NCBI GenBank assembly: GCA_002401155.1
Contig: NVSG01000004.1
Coordinates: 17,455-66,649 of the forward strand
Length of the DNA: 49,195 nt
From: Hyphomicrobiales bacterium
GTDB taxonomy: Bacteria > Pseudomonadota > Alphaproteobacteria > Rhizobiales > Rhizobiaceae
Reading direction: 5' to 3'
The position numbers were made by a program, and so were the translations under genes. Below are positions 26,023 to 35,994 of the stretch, piece after piece. Position 1 is the first letter of the stretch. Every line of letters begins with the position of its first letter. Under the pieces are notes generated by a model. The model did no database searches. It saw only the letters and a list, made by a program, of their open reading frames with translations, and was not told where the DNA came from.

Positions 26023-26937
26023 CTAGCTACCGCTCTCCAGCAATTTACAAATGCTATCGAGCTGATCAAGATTTTTGAATGAAATCCTGATACTGCCAGC
26101 GCCGTTATCTTTATATTTGAGCGATGTCTTGAAACCGAGCATCTCTTCAAGACGTGCTTCAACCGCCGCAATATCTGCATTTTTCGGGGCAGATTTGCCA
26201 GAGCTTTTCCTTGTTGCCTCTTCAGGATTTTGGGCAAGTTGCTCAGCCTGCCGCACAGAAAGACCTTCACGAATAATCTTATCAGCTAGAAAGGACGCGC
26301 CGGTTGCATTCACTAATGTACGGGCGTGACCGGCAGAAAGTTTTCCTTCGGCAACCAGTGTCATCACATCTTCCGGCAACTTCAAAAGCCGAAGCGTATT
26401 GGCCACATGGGATCGGCTCAGGCTCAACACCTTACCAAGCTCGGCCTGACTATAATCATAGTCATTGATCAACTGCTGATAGCCCATCGCTTCTTCAATA
26501 GCATTCAAATCTGCACGCTGTACATTTTCAATGATCGCAAGTTCCAGCGCATGGCGGTCATCCACATCGCGAATAACCACCGGGATGGCATGAAGACCGG
26601 CACGCTGTGACGCACGCCAGCGCCGCTCGCCAGCGATGATTTCATAACGCGCACCACCAAGATCTTCATTCTTGATCGGGCGCACAAGGATAGGCTGAAC
26701 GATGCCATGCTCCTTGATGGAATTACTCAAATCCGCAAGTTCCGCATCATTGAAATGGCGACGCGGATTTTGTGGGTTTGCCCGGATCAGTTCAATCGAC
26801 ACTTCCTGATCCTGAGTGATCACATCCTCTGCCGAGGATTTAGATGATTTACCAGCGCTGGTTGATGGCTGGTCCATCTCGCCAATCAATGCGGCGAGAC
26901 CACGACCCAGTCTCGATTTTGAACTATCTTCAGCCAT
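26023..26937 (-). CDS. parB: Chromosome-partitioning protein ParB
   Basis: A 304-residue CTP-dependent DNA clamp that loads at parS and spreads along the origin region for segregation. The N-terminal ParA-interacting stretch KSRLGRGLAALIGE is at residues 7-20, the CTP-binding GERRWRA box at 103-109, followed by the helix-turn-helix DNA-binding region (about 155-195) and a C-terminal dimerisation part. It lies 63 bases downstream of parA. Three parS sites are present at 28473, 30481 and 30526, within 2-5 kb. Confidence 0.97.
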   Translation of the reverse strand: MAEDSSKSRLGRGLAALIGEMDQPSTSAGKSSKSSAEDVITQDQEVSIELIRANPQNPRRHFNDAELADLSNSIKEHGIVQPILVRPIKNEDLGGARYEIIAGERRWRASQRAGLHAIPVVIRDVDDRHALELAIIENVQRADLNAIEEAMGYQQLINDYDYSQAELGKVLSLSRSHVANTLRLLKLPEDVMTLVAEGKLSAGHARTLVNATGASFLADKIIREGLSVRQAEQLAQNPEEATRKSSGKSAPKNADIAAVEARLEEMLGFKTSLKYKDNGAGSIRISFKNLDQLDSICKLLESGS

Positions 26938-27000
26938 TCAGGAACAACTCCGTATTCGGTCCTTGTGGGGCATATATACCCCTTCATTTTCGTTATGTGA

Positions 27001-27807
27001 TTAAGCAGCCAGCAATTTCTTTTCGCGGCGAATAACTTCGGATGCCAGTTTCAAATAAGCCTGACTTCCAGCACAAGCCAGATCATATAATATCGCAGGC
27101 TTACCGTAAGAAGGTGCTTCGGAAATCCGGACATTGCGCGGAATAACAGTTTTATAGACCTTGTCGCCCATAAACTCTCTAACATCCTCCACAACCTGCT
27201 GCGCCAGATTATTGCGCCGATCAAACATCGTCAGAACAATACCCTGAATTTCAAGATCGGGGTTGATGGTACGACGAACCTCGTCAACCGTTTTCAACAA
27301 CTGGCTCAAACCTTCCAGCGCAAAAAACTCAGTCTGCAAAGGCACCAGCACTGAATCAGCAGCTGCCATCGCATTGATCGTCAAAAGATTCAGCGATGGC
27401 GGGCAATCGATCAGGATATAATCAATGTGCTGCAATCCGTGGCCCTTAAGGCTGATTGCTTTTTCGTGGGCCTGCAATTTGTAACGCAGTTTAAACGCCC
27501 GGTCACGGTCCCCGGCCACTTCCATTTCCACACCCAAAAGATCGAGCGTAGAAGGAGATACAAAAAGCCGGGGAACAGACGTCGCCATAATCGTATCATT
27601 CAGCGACGCCTCGCCTGAGATAAGATCATAGGTTGAAATTTCCCTGTCTTCACGAGCAATGCCAAGCCCTGTGCTGGCATTACCTTGTGGGTCAAGATCG
27701 ACAATCAGCACCTGATTGCCAATGGCTGCCAATGCTGTTGCTAAATTAATGGCTGTCGTTGTTTTACCAACGCCGCCCTTCTGATTTGCTACTGTGATAA
27801 TCCGCAT
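27001..27807 (-). CDS. parA: Chromosome-partitioning ATPase ParA
   Basis: A 268-residue Walker-type ATPase that forms DNA-bound gradients and pulls ParB-parS complexes apart. The deviant Walker A motif KGGVGKTT is at residues 10-17 and Walker B is in YILIDCPPSLN. The ATG at 27807 has GAGG four bases upstream; an in-frame TTG at 27822 is unlikely. It follows rsmG after about 80 bases, the usual order mnmG-rsmG-parA-parB. Confidence 0.97.
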   Translation of the reverse strand: MRIITVANQKGGVGKTTTAINLATALAAIGNQVLIVDLDPQGNASTGLGIAREDREISTYDLISGEASLNDTIMATSVPRLFVSPSTLDLLGVEMEVAGDRDRAFKLRYKLQAHEKAISLKGHGLQHIDYILIDCPPSLNLLTINAMAAADSVLVPLQTEFFALEGLSQLLKTVDEVRRTINPDLEIQGIVLTMFDRRNNLAQQVVEDVREFMGDKVYKTVIPRNVRISEAPSYGKPAILYDLACAGSQAYLKLASEVIRREKKLLAA

Positions 27808-27890
27808 TTTACCTCGCCTCAATCTGGGTTAAATTCCAGTACTCTGTGCCAAGTTCTGAAGCCTGCTATGACAATTCGCCACCAAATCCG

Positions 27891-28544
27891 CTATTTTGGT
27901 TCGATTTTCTCAAGGCTCCGAATTTCCAGCAAGACAGAATCCGCTTCTACCTTGCTTGGATGTTCTACCAGATCAAATTTCCACAAACCACTGCAATCTG
28001 CGACTTCCCTCTGGTAATCCCTACCTTTATGAAAAAGACCAATGGCACCGCGCTCAATCAATGGCAGGGAATATTCAAACACCCCCGGAAGCACCGTCAG
28101 CGCCCGAGCAGTGACCACTTCAATTCCTAAAAGTTGTTTCGTTTCCGACTCGATACGCCCGCAATGGATAGTAGCAACGCTTTCCGTCTGTCGCCCTATC
28201 CCGCGCAGGAAGGCACATTTCTTTTGATTGCTTTCCACCAGATGCACCTTCGCACCATCCTCATCCGCCAGAAGAATTGCCAGAACCATACCCGGAAGTC
28301 CGCCACCACTACCCAAATCTGCCCACTGACGCATATCAGGGAATAGGGCAAAGCATTGCAAGCTATCAGCGATATGCCTGCTCCAAATGGTATCGAGCGT
28401 TGCTGTCGACACAAGATTGGTCTTTTGCTGCCACACTTTCAGACGATCCACATAGACCGTCAAACGCTCAATTGTTTCACGTGAAACAGGGTAAATGGAT
28501 TTTAATAAATCCAGTTCGCTCTGTGTAGGGGCGCTGTTGCTCAT
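27891..28544 (-). CDS. rsmG: 16S rRNA (guanine527-N7)-methyltransferase RsmG
   Basis: A 217-residue SAM-dependent methyltransferase that modifies G527 of 16S rRNA, near the streptomycin site. The SAM-binding motif I is WADLGSGGGLPGMVLAILL, and the motif VVTARAL precedes the late part. The ATG at 28544 is preferred to the GTG just before it. The start lies five bases after the mnmG stop. The codons for PVSRET contain a perfect parS site (28473-28488), so the protein sequence here is shared with the ParB-binding signal. Confidence 0.94.
   Translation of the reverse strand: MSNSAPTQSELDLLKSIYPVSRETIERLTVYVDRLKVWQQKTNLVSTATLDTIWSRHIADSLQCFALFPDMRQWADLGSGGGLPGMVLAILLADEDGAKVHLVESNQKKCAFLRGIGRQTESVATIHCGRIESETKQLLGIEVVTARALTVLPGVFEYSLPLIERGAIGLFHKGRDYQREVADCSGLWKFDLVEHPSKVEADSVLLEIRSLEKIEPK
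28473..28488. promoter_or_regulatory. parS site 1, inside rsmG
   Basis: TGTTTCACGTGAAACA, a perfect 16-base palindrome identical to the universal chromosomal parS. It lies in the N-terminal coding part of rsmG. Confidence 0.93.
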
Positions 28545-28549
28545 CACTA

Positions 28550-30445
28550 TCAGTTACCGCGAGCGTTAGAATGGGACGCCGATTTGCGACGTTTCCCATT
28601 ATCAAGCTTACGGATATGAACAAGGACCAGAAGGATCGCCGCTGGCGTCATTCCTTCAATCCTGCCAGCCTGACCAAGATTTGCCGGACGAATGGTTTCA
28701 AGCTTCTGGCACAACTCATTAGAGAGACCGGACAGAGCGCTGTAGTCAAAATCATCAGGAATAATTCTGCCTTCGTCCCGCCGTATCGCCTGAATATCGG
28801 ACTCTTGGCGAGCCAGATACACCGCATACCCTGCCTCTATCTCTATCTGCCGAGCGATTACCGGATCAAAATCCTGCAGCTGAGGCCAAATATCGGCAAG
28901 CTTCTCTAAAGAAATTTCCGAATAGGACAATAACTCCCATGCACTACGGCGAACGCCATCCTGGTTGATGTTTAATCCATGCTTGCGAGCTTCGTTCGGC
29001 GTGAGGGCAACCTCGGCACAGGCCTGCTTAGCAGCCTCCAGCACTCCAAGCTTGCGTTCAAACACTTCCTTGCGAGCACTTCCCACCAGCCCAATCTCCA
29101 CCCCAAGGGGCGTCAGGCGCTGGTCAGCATTGTCTGCACGAAGGGATAGACGGTACTCAGCACGGGAAGTAAACATCCGATAAGGCTCGCTCACACCGCG
29201 CGTGACGAGATCATCGATCATCACACCAATATAGCTCTCAGTACGGCTAAAGATCACCGGGGCCTGATCTCCGGCCTTGCGAGCAGCATTAAGGCCTGCA
29301 ACCAGCCCTTGCGCCGCTGCTTCCTCATATCCCGTGGTTCCATTGATCTGGCCGGCAAGATAAAACCCGCCAATTGCCCGACTTTCAAGGCTAGGCCTCA
29401 GTTCGCGCGGGTCCACATGATCATATTCAATCGCGTATCCCGGCTGCAAAATTTTAACATTCTCAAGCCCGGCAATGGTTTCAAGGAATTTCTGCTGAAT
29501 TTCTTCCGGCAGAGACGTCGAAATGCCATTGGGATAAATGGTGCTGTCATCCAACCCCTCAGGTTCCAGAAAGATCTGATGGCCGTTTCTTTCGCCAAAT
29601 TTTACAATCTTATCTTCAATAGAAGGGCAGTAGCGCGGCCCTGTCCCTTCAATTTGTCCGGAATAGACCGCAGAATATTTCAGATTGTCTTCAATAATTT
29701 TGTGCGTACGGCTATTGGTACGGGTAATTGCGCAGGTAATTTGGGGGTTCGTAATCTCTTTGGTCAAATATGAAAACGGAATTGGGTTCTCGTCAGCCTT
29801 TTGAACGTCCAGCCCTGACCAATCAATTGTTTTGCCGTCTAAGCGCGCAGGAGTCCCGGTTTTCAGCCGTCCAAGCGAGAAGTTATGAGCTGCAAGCGTC
29901 TCAGATATCCCGTTAGAAGGCGCTTCACCCCAACGTCCTGCCGGTATCTTCTTATCACCAATGTGAATAAGACCACGTAAAAAGGTGCCAGTGGTCAGCA
30001 CCACACACGGCGCAGCAACGATAGAACCGTCTTCCAGCTTCACACCCCGAATGGCGCCGTCTTTAACAACGATATCAGCCACACCCGCCTCAATCACTTC
30101 CAAACCTTCAACGTTGGAAATCTCAGACTGCATCGCATTTCGATAGAGTTTTCTATCCGCTTGCGTACGTGGGCCCTGAACTGCTGGCCCTTTCCTGCGG
30201 TTCAACATTCGAAACTGAATACCGGCCGCATCAGCAACCCGGCCCATCAAACCATCCAAAGCATCAACTTCACGCACCAGATGCCCTTTGCCAAGGCCAC
30301 CAATAGCGGGATTACAGGACATAACGCCAATTGTATCACGCTTATGAGTGATCAAAGCCGTACGCGCACCAATACGTGCAGCAGCAGCTGCTGCTTCTGT
30401 GCCGGCATGGCCACCACCGATTACAATAACATCAAACCTGTTCAT
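28550..30445 (-). CDS. mnmG: tRNA uridine-5-carboxymethylaminomethyl modification enzyme MnmG (GidA)
   Basis: A 631-residue FAD enzyme which, with MnmE, puts the carboxymethylaminomethyl group on wobble uridine 34 of tRNA. The FAD motif [18 protein letters not shown] starts at residue 10, the conserved [22 protein letters not shown] follows, and the C-terminal helical domain binds tRNA and MnmE. The gene lies between mnmE and rsmG, with parS sites on each side. The last residues are basic and variable. Confidence 0.97.
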   Translation of the reverse strand: MNRFDVIVIGGGHAGTEAAAAAARIGARTALITHKRDTIGVMSCNPAIGGLGKGHLVREVDALDGLMGRVADAAGIQFRMLNRRKGPAVQGPRTQADRKLYRNAMQSEISNVEGLEVIEAGVADIVVKDGAIRGVKLEDGSIVAAPCVVLTTGTFLRGLIHIGDKKIPAGRWGEAPSNGISETLAAHNFSLGRLKTGTPARLDGKTIDWSGLDVQKADENPIPFSYLTKEITNPQITCAITRTNSRTHKIIEDNLKYSAVYSGQIEGTGPRYCPSIEDKIVKFGERNGHQIFLEPEGLDDSTIYPNGISTSLPEEIQQKFLETIAGLENVKILQPGYAIEYDHVDPRELRPSLESRAIGGFYLAGQINGTTGYEEAAAQGLVAGLNAARKAGDQAPVIFSRTESYIGVMIDDLVTRGVSEPYRMFTSRAEYRLSLRADNADQRLTPLGVEIGLVGSARKEVFERKLGVLEAAKQACAEVALTPNEARKHGLNINQDGVRRSAWELLSYSEISLEKLADIWPQLQDFDPVIARQIEIEAGYAVYLARQESDIQAIRRDEGRIIPDDFDYSALSGLSNELCQKLETIRPANLGQAGRIEGMTPAAILLVLVHIRKLDNGKRRKSASHSNARGN

Positions 30446-30480
30446 TAAATCTCTCGTCTCTTGAGCCGTATTAAGGTAAA

Positions 30481-30496
30481 TGTTTCACGTGAAACA
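30481..30496. promoter_or_regulatory. parS site 2, between mnmG and mnmE
   Basis: TGTTTCACGTGAAACA, perfect 16-base palindrome, 35 bases upstream of the mnmG start. Confidence 0.93.
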
Positions 30497-30525
30497 CCCT
30501 CTTGGCGTCTATAGCATATGTGAAT

Positions 30526-30541
30526 TGTTTCACGTGAATCA
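30526..30541. promoter_or_regulatory. parS site 3, overlapping the mnmE stop codon
   Basis: TGTTTCACGTGAATCA, 15 of 16 bases match parS (one change at position 14). Its last three bases are the mnmE stop codon on the minus strand. Confidence 0.8.
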
Positions 30542-31849
30542 TTTTCCCACACAGAACTCAGCAAAGATCACATCTAGTAGATCTTCAACATCCACCCTGC
30601 CAACTATGCGTCCCACATCGTCGCTTGCCTTACGCAGATATTCCACCCTCAAATCGTTTGGGCCTGTCTTGTCTTCAATGGCTATTGTAAGTTCCGTTAC
30701 CGAATCGACCAAAGCTGACCTGTGTCTTTCCCGCGTAACAAGTCGTTGGTCAGCATTCGAAACCAATGTTTCAAGTTGACGGGCTATGAGAGAAATCAAT
30801 GATTCCATACCGTACCCACTCTTAGTTGAAATAGTCATCAAATCTGTTTTCAACGAGCCATCATCATCTTTCGAACGAATTACAATCTGATTTCCAAGAT
30901 TCGTTTCGGGAGCACCATCCTCAGCGCCCGCTTCCCAGAGCCAAATAATCATATCAGCCTGATCACCGGCTTCCTTCGCCCTGCGAACCCCTTCTTGTTC
31001 AATGAAGTCACCGCTATCGCGGATACCCGCTGTATCGCACACCACAACCAGATACCCAGCGATATCCAGTTCTACCTCAATCAGATCCCTTGTAGTGCCA
31101 GCTATCTCCGTAACAATCGCCACATCCCGCTTGGAAAGGGCGTTCAGCAAGCTCGACTTCCCCGAATTGGGCAATCCCATCAAGACAATCCGAAAGCCAT
31201 CACGAACAATTTCACCAATACGGCCATCATTAAGGTGTGTGGCTATTTCATCGCGCAATTCCTGCGCCTTATCCCAAACACCATCTGCCACACTGCCCGG
31301 CACGTCTTCTTCATCGCTGAAATCAAAGTCGGCTTCCACCAATGCCCGCATATGGATCAAGCGATGCCGCCAATCTTCGAGAAGCTGGCGCAACTCACCC
31401 CGGGATTGGAAATAGGCTTGCTTACGTTGAGCCTCGCTCTGGGCGGCGATTAAGTCTGAAAGGCCCTCAAGCTCAGTCAGGTCAAGACGGCCATTTTCAA
31501 AAGCACGGCGAGAAAATTCGCCCGCATCAGCCATTCGCAAACCATCAATAGAACCAAGGCTTCGCAGCACAGCCGCAACAACCGCGCGTCCGCCGTGTAT
31601 TTGTAGCTCTGCGCAATCTTCGCCTGTAAAACTCTTCGGGCCCGGAAACCACAGCACCAATCCCTGATCGAGAACTTGCTTATCTTCAAAGCTCACAATT
31701 TCACAAAGAGAGGCTTTTCTGGGTGAGGGCAACTTTCCAGCCATCGTTTCGATAACGAATCGACAGCGCGACCCCGAAATACGAATCACAGCAATACCGC
31801 TAGGCAATTGCCCGCTCGAAAGCGCAAAGATTGTATCCAGACCACTCAT
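30539..31849 (-). CDS. mnmE: tRNA modification GTPase MnmE (TrmE)
   Basis: A 436-residue GTPase, partner of MnmG in modifying wobble uridine. The N-terminal folate-binding domain is followed by a helical domain that carries the inserted G domain: G1 GLPNSGKS (225-232), G3 DTAG and a later GTPase part. The C-terminal catalytic motif is CVGK, the usual C-[IVL]-G-K end with the active cysteine. The stop codon overlaps a near-perfect parS. Length is normal. Confidence 0.96.
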   Translation of the reverse strand: MSGLDTIFALSSGQLPSGIAVIRISGSRCRFVIETMAGKLPSPRKASLCEIVSFEDKQVLDQGLVLWFPGPKSFTGEDCAELQIHGGRAVVAAVLRSLGSIDGLRMADAGEFSRRAFENGRLDLTELEGLSDLIAAQSEAQRKQAYFQSRGELRQLLEDWRHRLIHMRALVEADFDFSDEEDVPGSVADGVWDKAQELRDEIATHLNDGRIGEIVRDGFRIVLMGLPNSGKSSLLNALSKRDVAIVTEIAGTTRDLIEVELDIAGYLVVVCDTAGIRDSGDFIEQEGVRRAKEAGDQADMIIWLWEAGAEDGAPETNLGNQIVIRSKDDDGSLKTDLMTISTKSGYGMESLISLIARQLETLVSNADQRLVTRERHRSALVDSVTELTIAIEDKTGPNDLRVEYLRKASDDVGRIVGRVDVEDLLDVIFAEFCVGK

Positions 31850-31892
31850 AGAACCACCCGCAGAAAATACACCTCTCCGGAAACCGGAATTA

Positions 31893-33158
31893 TCAGGTGT
31901 TCATCGTATCGAAGAAATCACTATTGCTCTTGGTTTGTCTGAGCTTATCGATCAGGAACTCGATCGCATCAACCGTACCCATGGAAGAAAGAATACGCCG
32001 CAGTACAAAGATTTTCTGCAGATCGGATTTTTCGATCAACAAATCTTCCTTACGAGTACCAGACTTCATAATGTCGATGGATGGATAAACCCGCTTATCA
32101 GCGATCTTACGATCAAGCACAATCTCCGAGTTACCCGTACCTTTGAATTCTTCAAAGATAACTTCGTCCATACGAGAGCCGGTATCGATCAGAGCCGTCG
32201 CAATAATCGTAAGAGAACCGCCCTCTTCGATATTTCTTGCTGCACCAAAGAAACGTTTCGGCCGCTGCAGCGCATTCGCATCAACACCACCGGTCAACAC
32301 TTTGCCCGATGAAGGAACAACGGTGTTATAGGCACGTCCAAGACGCGTAATAGAATCAAGCAGCACCACCACATCGCGCCCATGCTCGACCAAACGTTTG
32401 GCCTTCTCAATGACCATTTCGGCAACTTGCACATGGCGAGAAGCCGGCTCATCAAAGGTTGAAGCAACCACTTCACCATTCACAGAACGGCGCATATCGG
32501 TTACTTCTTCCGGCCGCTCATCAATCAACAGCACGATCAGATAGGCTTCTGGATGATTAGCTGTAATCGCATGGGCAATATTTTGTAGCAAAACAGTTTT
32601 ACCGGTACGAGGCGGCGCAACAATCAACCCACGTTGTCCCTTACCAATCGGTGCAACCAGATCGATCACCCGCGAAGACAAATCTTTGCTCTCAGAAGTT
32701 TCAATTTCCATTTTGAATTTCTCATCGGGATAAAGCGGTGTGAGATTATCAAAATGTGCTTTGTGTTTAGTCTTTTCCGGATCATCAAAATTGATCAGAT
32801 TAACTTTCAACAGCGCAAAATAACGTTCGCCATCTTTAGGACCACGAATGGGTCCTTCCACTGTATCACCGGTTTTCAGCGAAAATCGTCTGATCTGGGA
32901 AGGAGAAATATAGATATCATCGGGACCAGGAAGATAGTTAGCACCAGCTGAACGAAGGAAAGCAAAACCATCTTGCAGGATTTCAACAACCCCTTCGCCG
33001 ATGATTTCCACGTCCTGTTCGGCCAGATTTTTCAAGATCACAAACATCAATTCCTGTTTGCGCATGGTACTGGCATTTTCAACCTCGACACCTTCAGCAA
33101 AGGTGACAAGGTCCTTAGGGCTCTTAGCATTGAGCTCCTGAAGCTTCATTGTTTCCAT
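31893..33158 (-). CDS. rho: Transcription termination factor Rho
   Basis: A 421-residue hexameric RNA helicase that ends transcription at Rho-dependent sites. The N-terminal RNA-binding domain has the RNP1-like stretch GFAFLRS, the ATPase core has VAPPRTGKT as Walker A and [15 protein letters not shown] as Walker B, and the Q-loop and R-loop regions are standard. Two in-frame ATGs, at 33158 and 33149, differ by three residues; the longer is given. A nested hairpin lies in the leader, which fits the known self-control of rho genes. It is part of the hemE-hemJ-rho-mnmE row. Confidence 0.97.
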   Translation of the reverse strand: METMKLQELNAKSPKDLVTFAEGVEVENASTMRKQELMFVILKNLAEQDVEIIGEGVVEILQDGFAFLRSAGANYLPGPDDIYISPSQIRRFSLKTGDTVEGPIRGPKDGERYFALLKVNLINFDDPEKTKHKAHFDNLTPLYPDEKFKMEIETSESKDLSSRVIDLVAPIGKGQRGLIVAPPRTGKTVLLQNIAHAITANHPEAYLIVLLIDERPEEVTDMRRSVNGEVVASTFDEPASRHVQVAEMVIEKAKRLVEHGRDVVVLLDSITRLGRAYNTVVPSSGKVLTGGVDANALQRPKRFFGAARNIEEGGSLTIIATALIDTGSRMDEVIFEEFKGTGNSEIVLDRKIADKRVYPSIDIMKSGTRKEDLLIEKSDLQKIFVLRRILSSMGTVDAIEFLIDKLRQTKSNSDFFDTMNT

Positions 33159-33189
33159 GAAGTTTCACTTTCAAATTTAAATTGTGGGA

Positions 33190-33221
33190 GGGTGAATTTT
33201 GGCAAAGGACTTGCCACACCC
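33190..33221 (-). promoter_or_regulatory. Nested hairpin in the rho leader
   Basis: GGGTG/CACCC (33190-33194, 33217-33221) encloses GGCAA/TTGCC (33201-33205, 33211-33215). It lies 32-63 bases upstream of the rho start. It lacks a T-run, so it is not a plain terminator; it could be part of Rho self-regulation. Confidence 0.35.
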
Positions 33222-33287
33222 AAATAAGTTAAGCCACAAATAGGACTAATCGCGCATTTCTTCAAGAAAAAATTGCAGATAATCGAT

Positions 33288-33710
33288 TCAAAATGGTTTT
33301 ACGACTACCAAAATCACAATGAGGATCATCATCACAACCGGAATTTCATTGACCATTCTGAAAAATTTCGGCTTGCGTTTCCGCTCATCCCGGGCAAATT
33401 CCTTCACCCATCTAGAACAAACACCGTGATAACCGGTCAATAGAAAAACCAAAACAAACTTGGCGGCAAACCAGCCTTCTTGCCAAGCTTCAAGCAACAC
33501 CATCAGCCAGAGACCAAAAACCCAAGTGGCAATCAATGCAGGCGTCATAATGCCTTTTAACAAACGCCGTTCCATGATTTTGAACGTTTCAGATTGCTGC
33601 GAACCCGTTTCGCTATCCGCATGATAAACACAAAGACGCGGCAAATAAAACATCGCTGCCATCCACGCTATCACTGAAACAATGTGGCAGACTTTGACCC
33701 ATTCATACAT
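33288..33710 (-). CDS. hemJ: Protoporphyrinogen IX oxidase HemJ
   Basis: A 140-residue membrane protein with four helices that oxidises protoporphyrinogen IX to protoporphyrin IX in heme synthesis. The family histidine is in WVKVCHIVSVIAWMAAMFYLPR, and the conserved RLCVYH and KFVLVFLLTGYHG are present. It sits 12 bases after hemE, as is usual in Alphaproteobacteria, so both are probably in one operon with rho downstream. Confidence 0.93.
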   Translation of the reverse strand: MYEWVKVCHIVSVIAWMAAMFYLPRLCVYHADSETGSQQSETFKIMERRLLKGIMTPALIATWVFGLWLMVLLEAWQEGWFAAKFVLVFLLTGYHGVCSRWVKEFARDERKRKPKFFRMVNEIPVVMMILIVILVVVKPF

Positions 33711-33722
33711 TAAAAATCATCC

Positions 33723-34775
33723 TTAGCCGCGAACGCGCTTCACCAATTGCTCAACATTTACCAATGGCGCCTGAGGTGTAATCCCGTGGCCCAGATTGAA
33801 AATATGAGGCCCGCCGTCAAATGCCTCAAGAACAGCATCGACACCACGATCGAGCGCATCACCACCGGCAACAACGCGCATGGGATCAAGATTTCCCTGC
33901 ACAGCGCCATCCCTTTGCAGCATCTGACCAAATTTACTGGTTATCGTCCAATCAAGACTTAGAGCATCAACCCCGGTCTTTTGACGGTAATCTTCGTAAA
34001 GCCCTGCAGCCCCTTTTGGAAACCCGATGATCTTTGCATCAGGAATTTCAGCGCGAACCCGATCAACAATCCGTTTAACTGGAGCAACACACCACCGTTC
34101 AAAATCTGCTTCACCAAGGACACCAGCCCAAGAATCAAATATCTGTACCGCATCGGCACCCTTGCGTAATTGGGCAATCAGATAATCAGCCGATACATCG
34201 CTCAGCAGATTAAGCAATTGTTCAAAGGCTTCCGGGTTCGAATAAGAAAACAACCGAGCCGGCGCCTGATCCGGCGTTCCACGTCCTGCGATCATATAGG
34301 TCGCTACCGTCCATGGAGCCCCACAGAAGCCAAGCAAGGTAGTTTCAATGGGTAACTCCCCCCGCAACCCTTCAACGGTCGCTAGAACCGGCTTTAAATG
34401 ATCCAGAGCCTTTTCGCTCTCATAAGCCTCAACCAGTCCTTTAATTTCCTCAGCAGAAATAGGCTCAAGTCTTGGTCCTTCTCCTTCAACAAAACGAACT
34501 TCACGACCAAGCGCATCAGGAATAACAAGAATATCAGAAAACAAAATTGACGCATCAAAGCCAAACCGTCTTATCGGTTGCATGCTAACTTCAATGGCTA
34601 GTTCTGGATTATAGCAAACCTGTAAGAAGCTTCCTGCCTGCTTCCGTACCTCACGGTATTCTGGAAGATAACGACCAGCTTGCCTCATAAGCCATATGGG
34701 AGGTCGCTCAAATTTCTTACCTTTAAGAACTTCCATGACCTTTCGGCTAGTCGAGTTATCCACATTGCTCTCCAT
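33723..34775 (-). CDS. hemE: Uroporphyrinogen decarboxylase
   Basis: A 350-residue cytosolic enzyme that removes four carboxyl groups from uroporphyrinogen III to give coproporphyrinogen III. The signature [16 protein letters not shown] is near residues 22-37, and the second signature [16 protein letters not shown] is in mid protein. The ATG at 34775 is followed by codons that overlap a perfect DnaA box (34756-34764), so the first residues may owe their sequence to the origin; a second start at M14 is possible. It borders the predicted replication origin. Confidence 0.96.
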   Translation of the reverse strand: MESNVDNSTSRKVMEVLKGKKFERPPIWLMRQAGRYLPEYREVRKQAGSFLQVCYNPELAIEVSMQPIRRFGFDASILFSDILVIPDALGREVRFVEGEGPRLEPISAEEIKGLVEAYESEKALDHLKPVLATVEGLRGELPIETTLLGFCGAPWTVATYMIAGRGTPDQAPARLFSYSNPEAFEQLLNLLSDVSADYLIAQLRKGADAVQIFDSWAGVLGEADFERWCVAPVKRIVDRVRAEIPDAKIIGFPKGAAGLYEDYRQKTGVDALSLDWTITSKFGQMLQRDGAVQGNLDPMRVVAGGDALDRGVDAVLEAFDGGPHIFNLGHGITPQAPLVNVEQLVKRVRG

Positions 34776-35135
34776 AATAAATTTTCTATTTTGTTATTTT
34801 GATTATTAGAGTCTGTGAATAGCGGCAACAAAACTTTTTGCACAATTCATTCACATTTATATTTTTTCCACCAAAGCACACACTAAATCCATCCACAAGC
34901 TGTGAATAACGTGGAAAATCCAATAAATTCATTAATTTTCAACCACTTAAAACGACATAGAATAAAATAAAAAATCAAATTTATCCCAAATTTTCGAGGC
35001 CAACCATTTTATCCCCCCTATTCACAGGCACCGCTCAACCTTCTATACAAAATTTATATGGGTAGGAAAATCTGGTGAGTCTGGATAAGTCTGGCCATTC
35101 CAGCAAGATTAAGACTTTATTAACACCTATCCACA
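34756..35135. other. oriC: Predicted chromosome replication origin (oriC)
   Basis: The gap between hemE and ppsR (34776-35151) is AT-rich, with the strongest AT stretch near 34921-35000. It carries DnaA boxes: TTATCCACA 34756-34764 (inside hemE), CTATTCACA 34814-34822 (minus), TTATTCACA 34901-34909 (minus), CTATTCACA 35018-35026 and CTATCCACA 35127-35135. Weaker ones are at 34847-34855, 34889-34897 and 35080-35088. A CtrA-type site at 35109-35124 sits beside the last box. Genes run outward on both sides. Caulobacter has its origin between the same two genes. Confidence 0.85.
35109..35124. promoter_or_regulatory. CtrA-type binding site in the origin
   Basis: TTAA-GACTTTA-TTAAC matches the full CtrA consensus TTAA-N7-TTAAC. 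It lies two bases from the DnaA box at 35127 and about 30 bases upstream of the ppsR start. Confidence 0.6.
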
Positions 35136-35151
35136 AAGGACGGCTTTCCCG

Positions 35152-35994
35152 GTGAATAAAAGTCACAGTAATTTTCATCTCCATTTGATATCCGATTCCA
35201 CCGGAGAAACCTTGATTGCCACCTCGCGTGCAGTCGCCTCACAATATAAAACCCGGCATGCAATTGAACATGTCTATCCATCGGTTCGAAATCAAAATTC
35301 GCTGGATCAGGCCATCACAGACATCAAAAACAACCCCGGCATCGTGCTTTATACGATCACCGATACAGAGATCGGCTCGACCCTTGAAGCCCAATGCAGG
35401 CAATTGGGTGTCCCTTGCGTCTCCGTGCTGGAGCCAATATTCCTCACTTTTCAATCTTATCTCGGGGCGCCAACAGAACGCAAGGTCGGTGCGCAGCATG
35501 CACTGGACGCAGAATATTTTGCCAGAATTGAAGCGCTAAATTTTTCCATGATGCATGATGACGGCGCGCTCCCTGAAGATATCAATGAACCGGATGTGAT
35601 TTTGCTTGGCATCAGCCGTACCTCCAAAACTCCCACCAGTATTTATCTTGCCAATCGCGGTATAAAAACCGCCAATGTTCCCTTGGTGCCGGATATGGAA
35701 TTACCGCCGCAGATTATCGCCGCCAAAAAGCCGTTGATTGTCGCGCTGGTGGCCAGTACGGACCGCATTTATCAGGTGCGTCACAACAGATTGTTGGGCC
35801 TGAACGCCGATGCCGATGACACCGCCTATACAGATAGAGCATCGATTGCCGAAGAACTGGCCAATACCAGAAAACTTTGCGCTCAACATAAATGGCCGAC
35901 CATCGATGTATCGAGAAAATCGATTGAGGAAACCGCCGCCGCAATCCTCATCCTTCGCGAAGAGCGCAACACACTATTGGAGGTCACAAAATGA
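35152..35994 (+). CDS. ppsR: Pyruvate,phosphate/water dikinase regulatory protein (DUF299)
   Basis: A 280-residue bifunctional kinase and pyrophosphorylase that switches pyruvate phosphate dikinase (or PEP synthase) on and off by threonine phosphorylation. The P-loop-like motif GISRTSKT is at residues 153-160 and the N-terminal [10 protein letters not shown] is at 11-20. The start is a GTG at 35152 in the origin region. The gene is the RP001-type neighbour of alphaproteobacterial origins. Its stop overlaps the maf start by ATGA. The symbol follows usage for the family; which dikinase it controls is not shown here. Confidence 0.9.
   Translation: MNKSHSNFHLHLISDSTGETLIATSRAVASQYKTRHAIEHVYPSVRNQNSLDQAITDIKNNPGIVLYTITDTEIGSTLEAQCRQLGVPCVSVLEPIFLTFQSYLGAPTERKVGAQHALDAEYFARIEALNFSMMHDDGALPEDINEPDVILLGISRTSKTPTSIYLANRGIKTANVPLVPDMELPPQIIAAKKPLIVALVASTDRIYQVRHNRLLGLNADADDTAYTDRASIAEELANTRKLCAQHKWPTIDVSRKSIEETAAAILILREERNTLLEVTK

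Noticed and set aside
26967..26982. GGGG-CATATATA-CCCC dyad between parA and parB
   Set aside because: Only a four-base GC stem with mismatches inside and no T-run; too weak for a terminator or operator claim.
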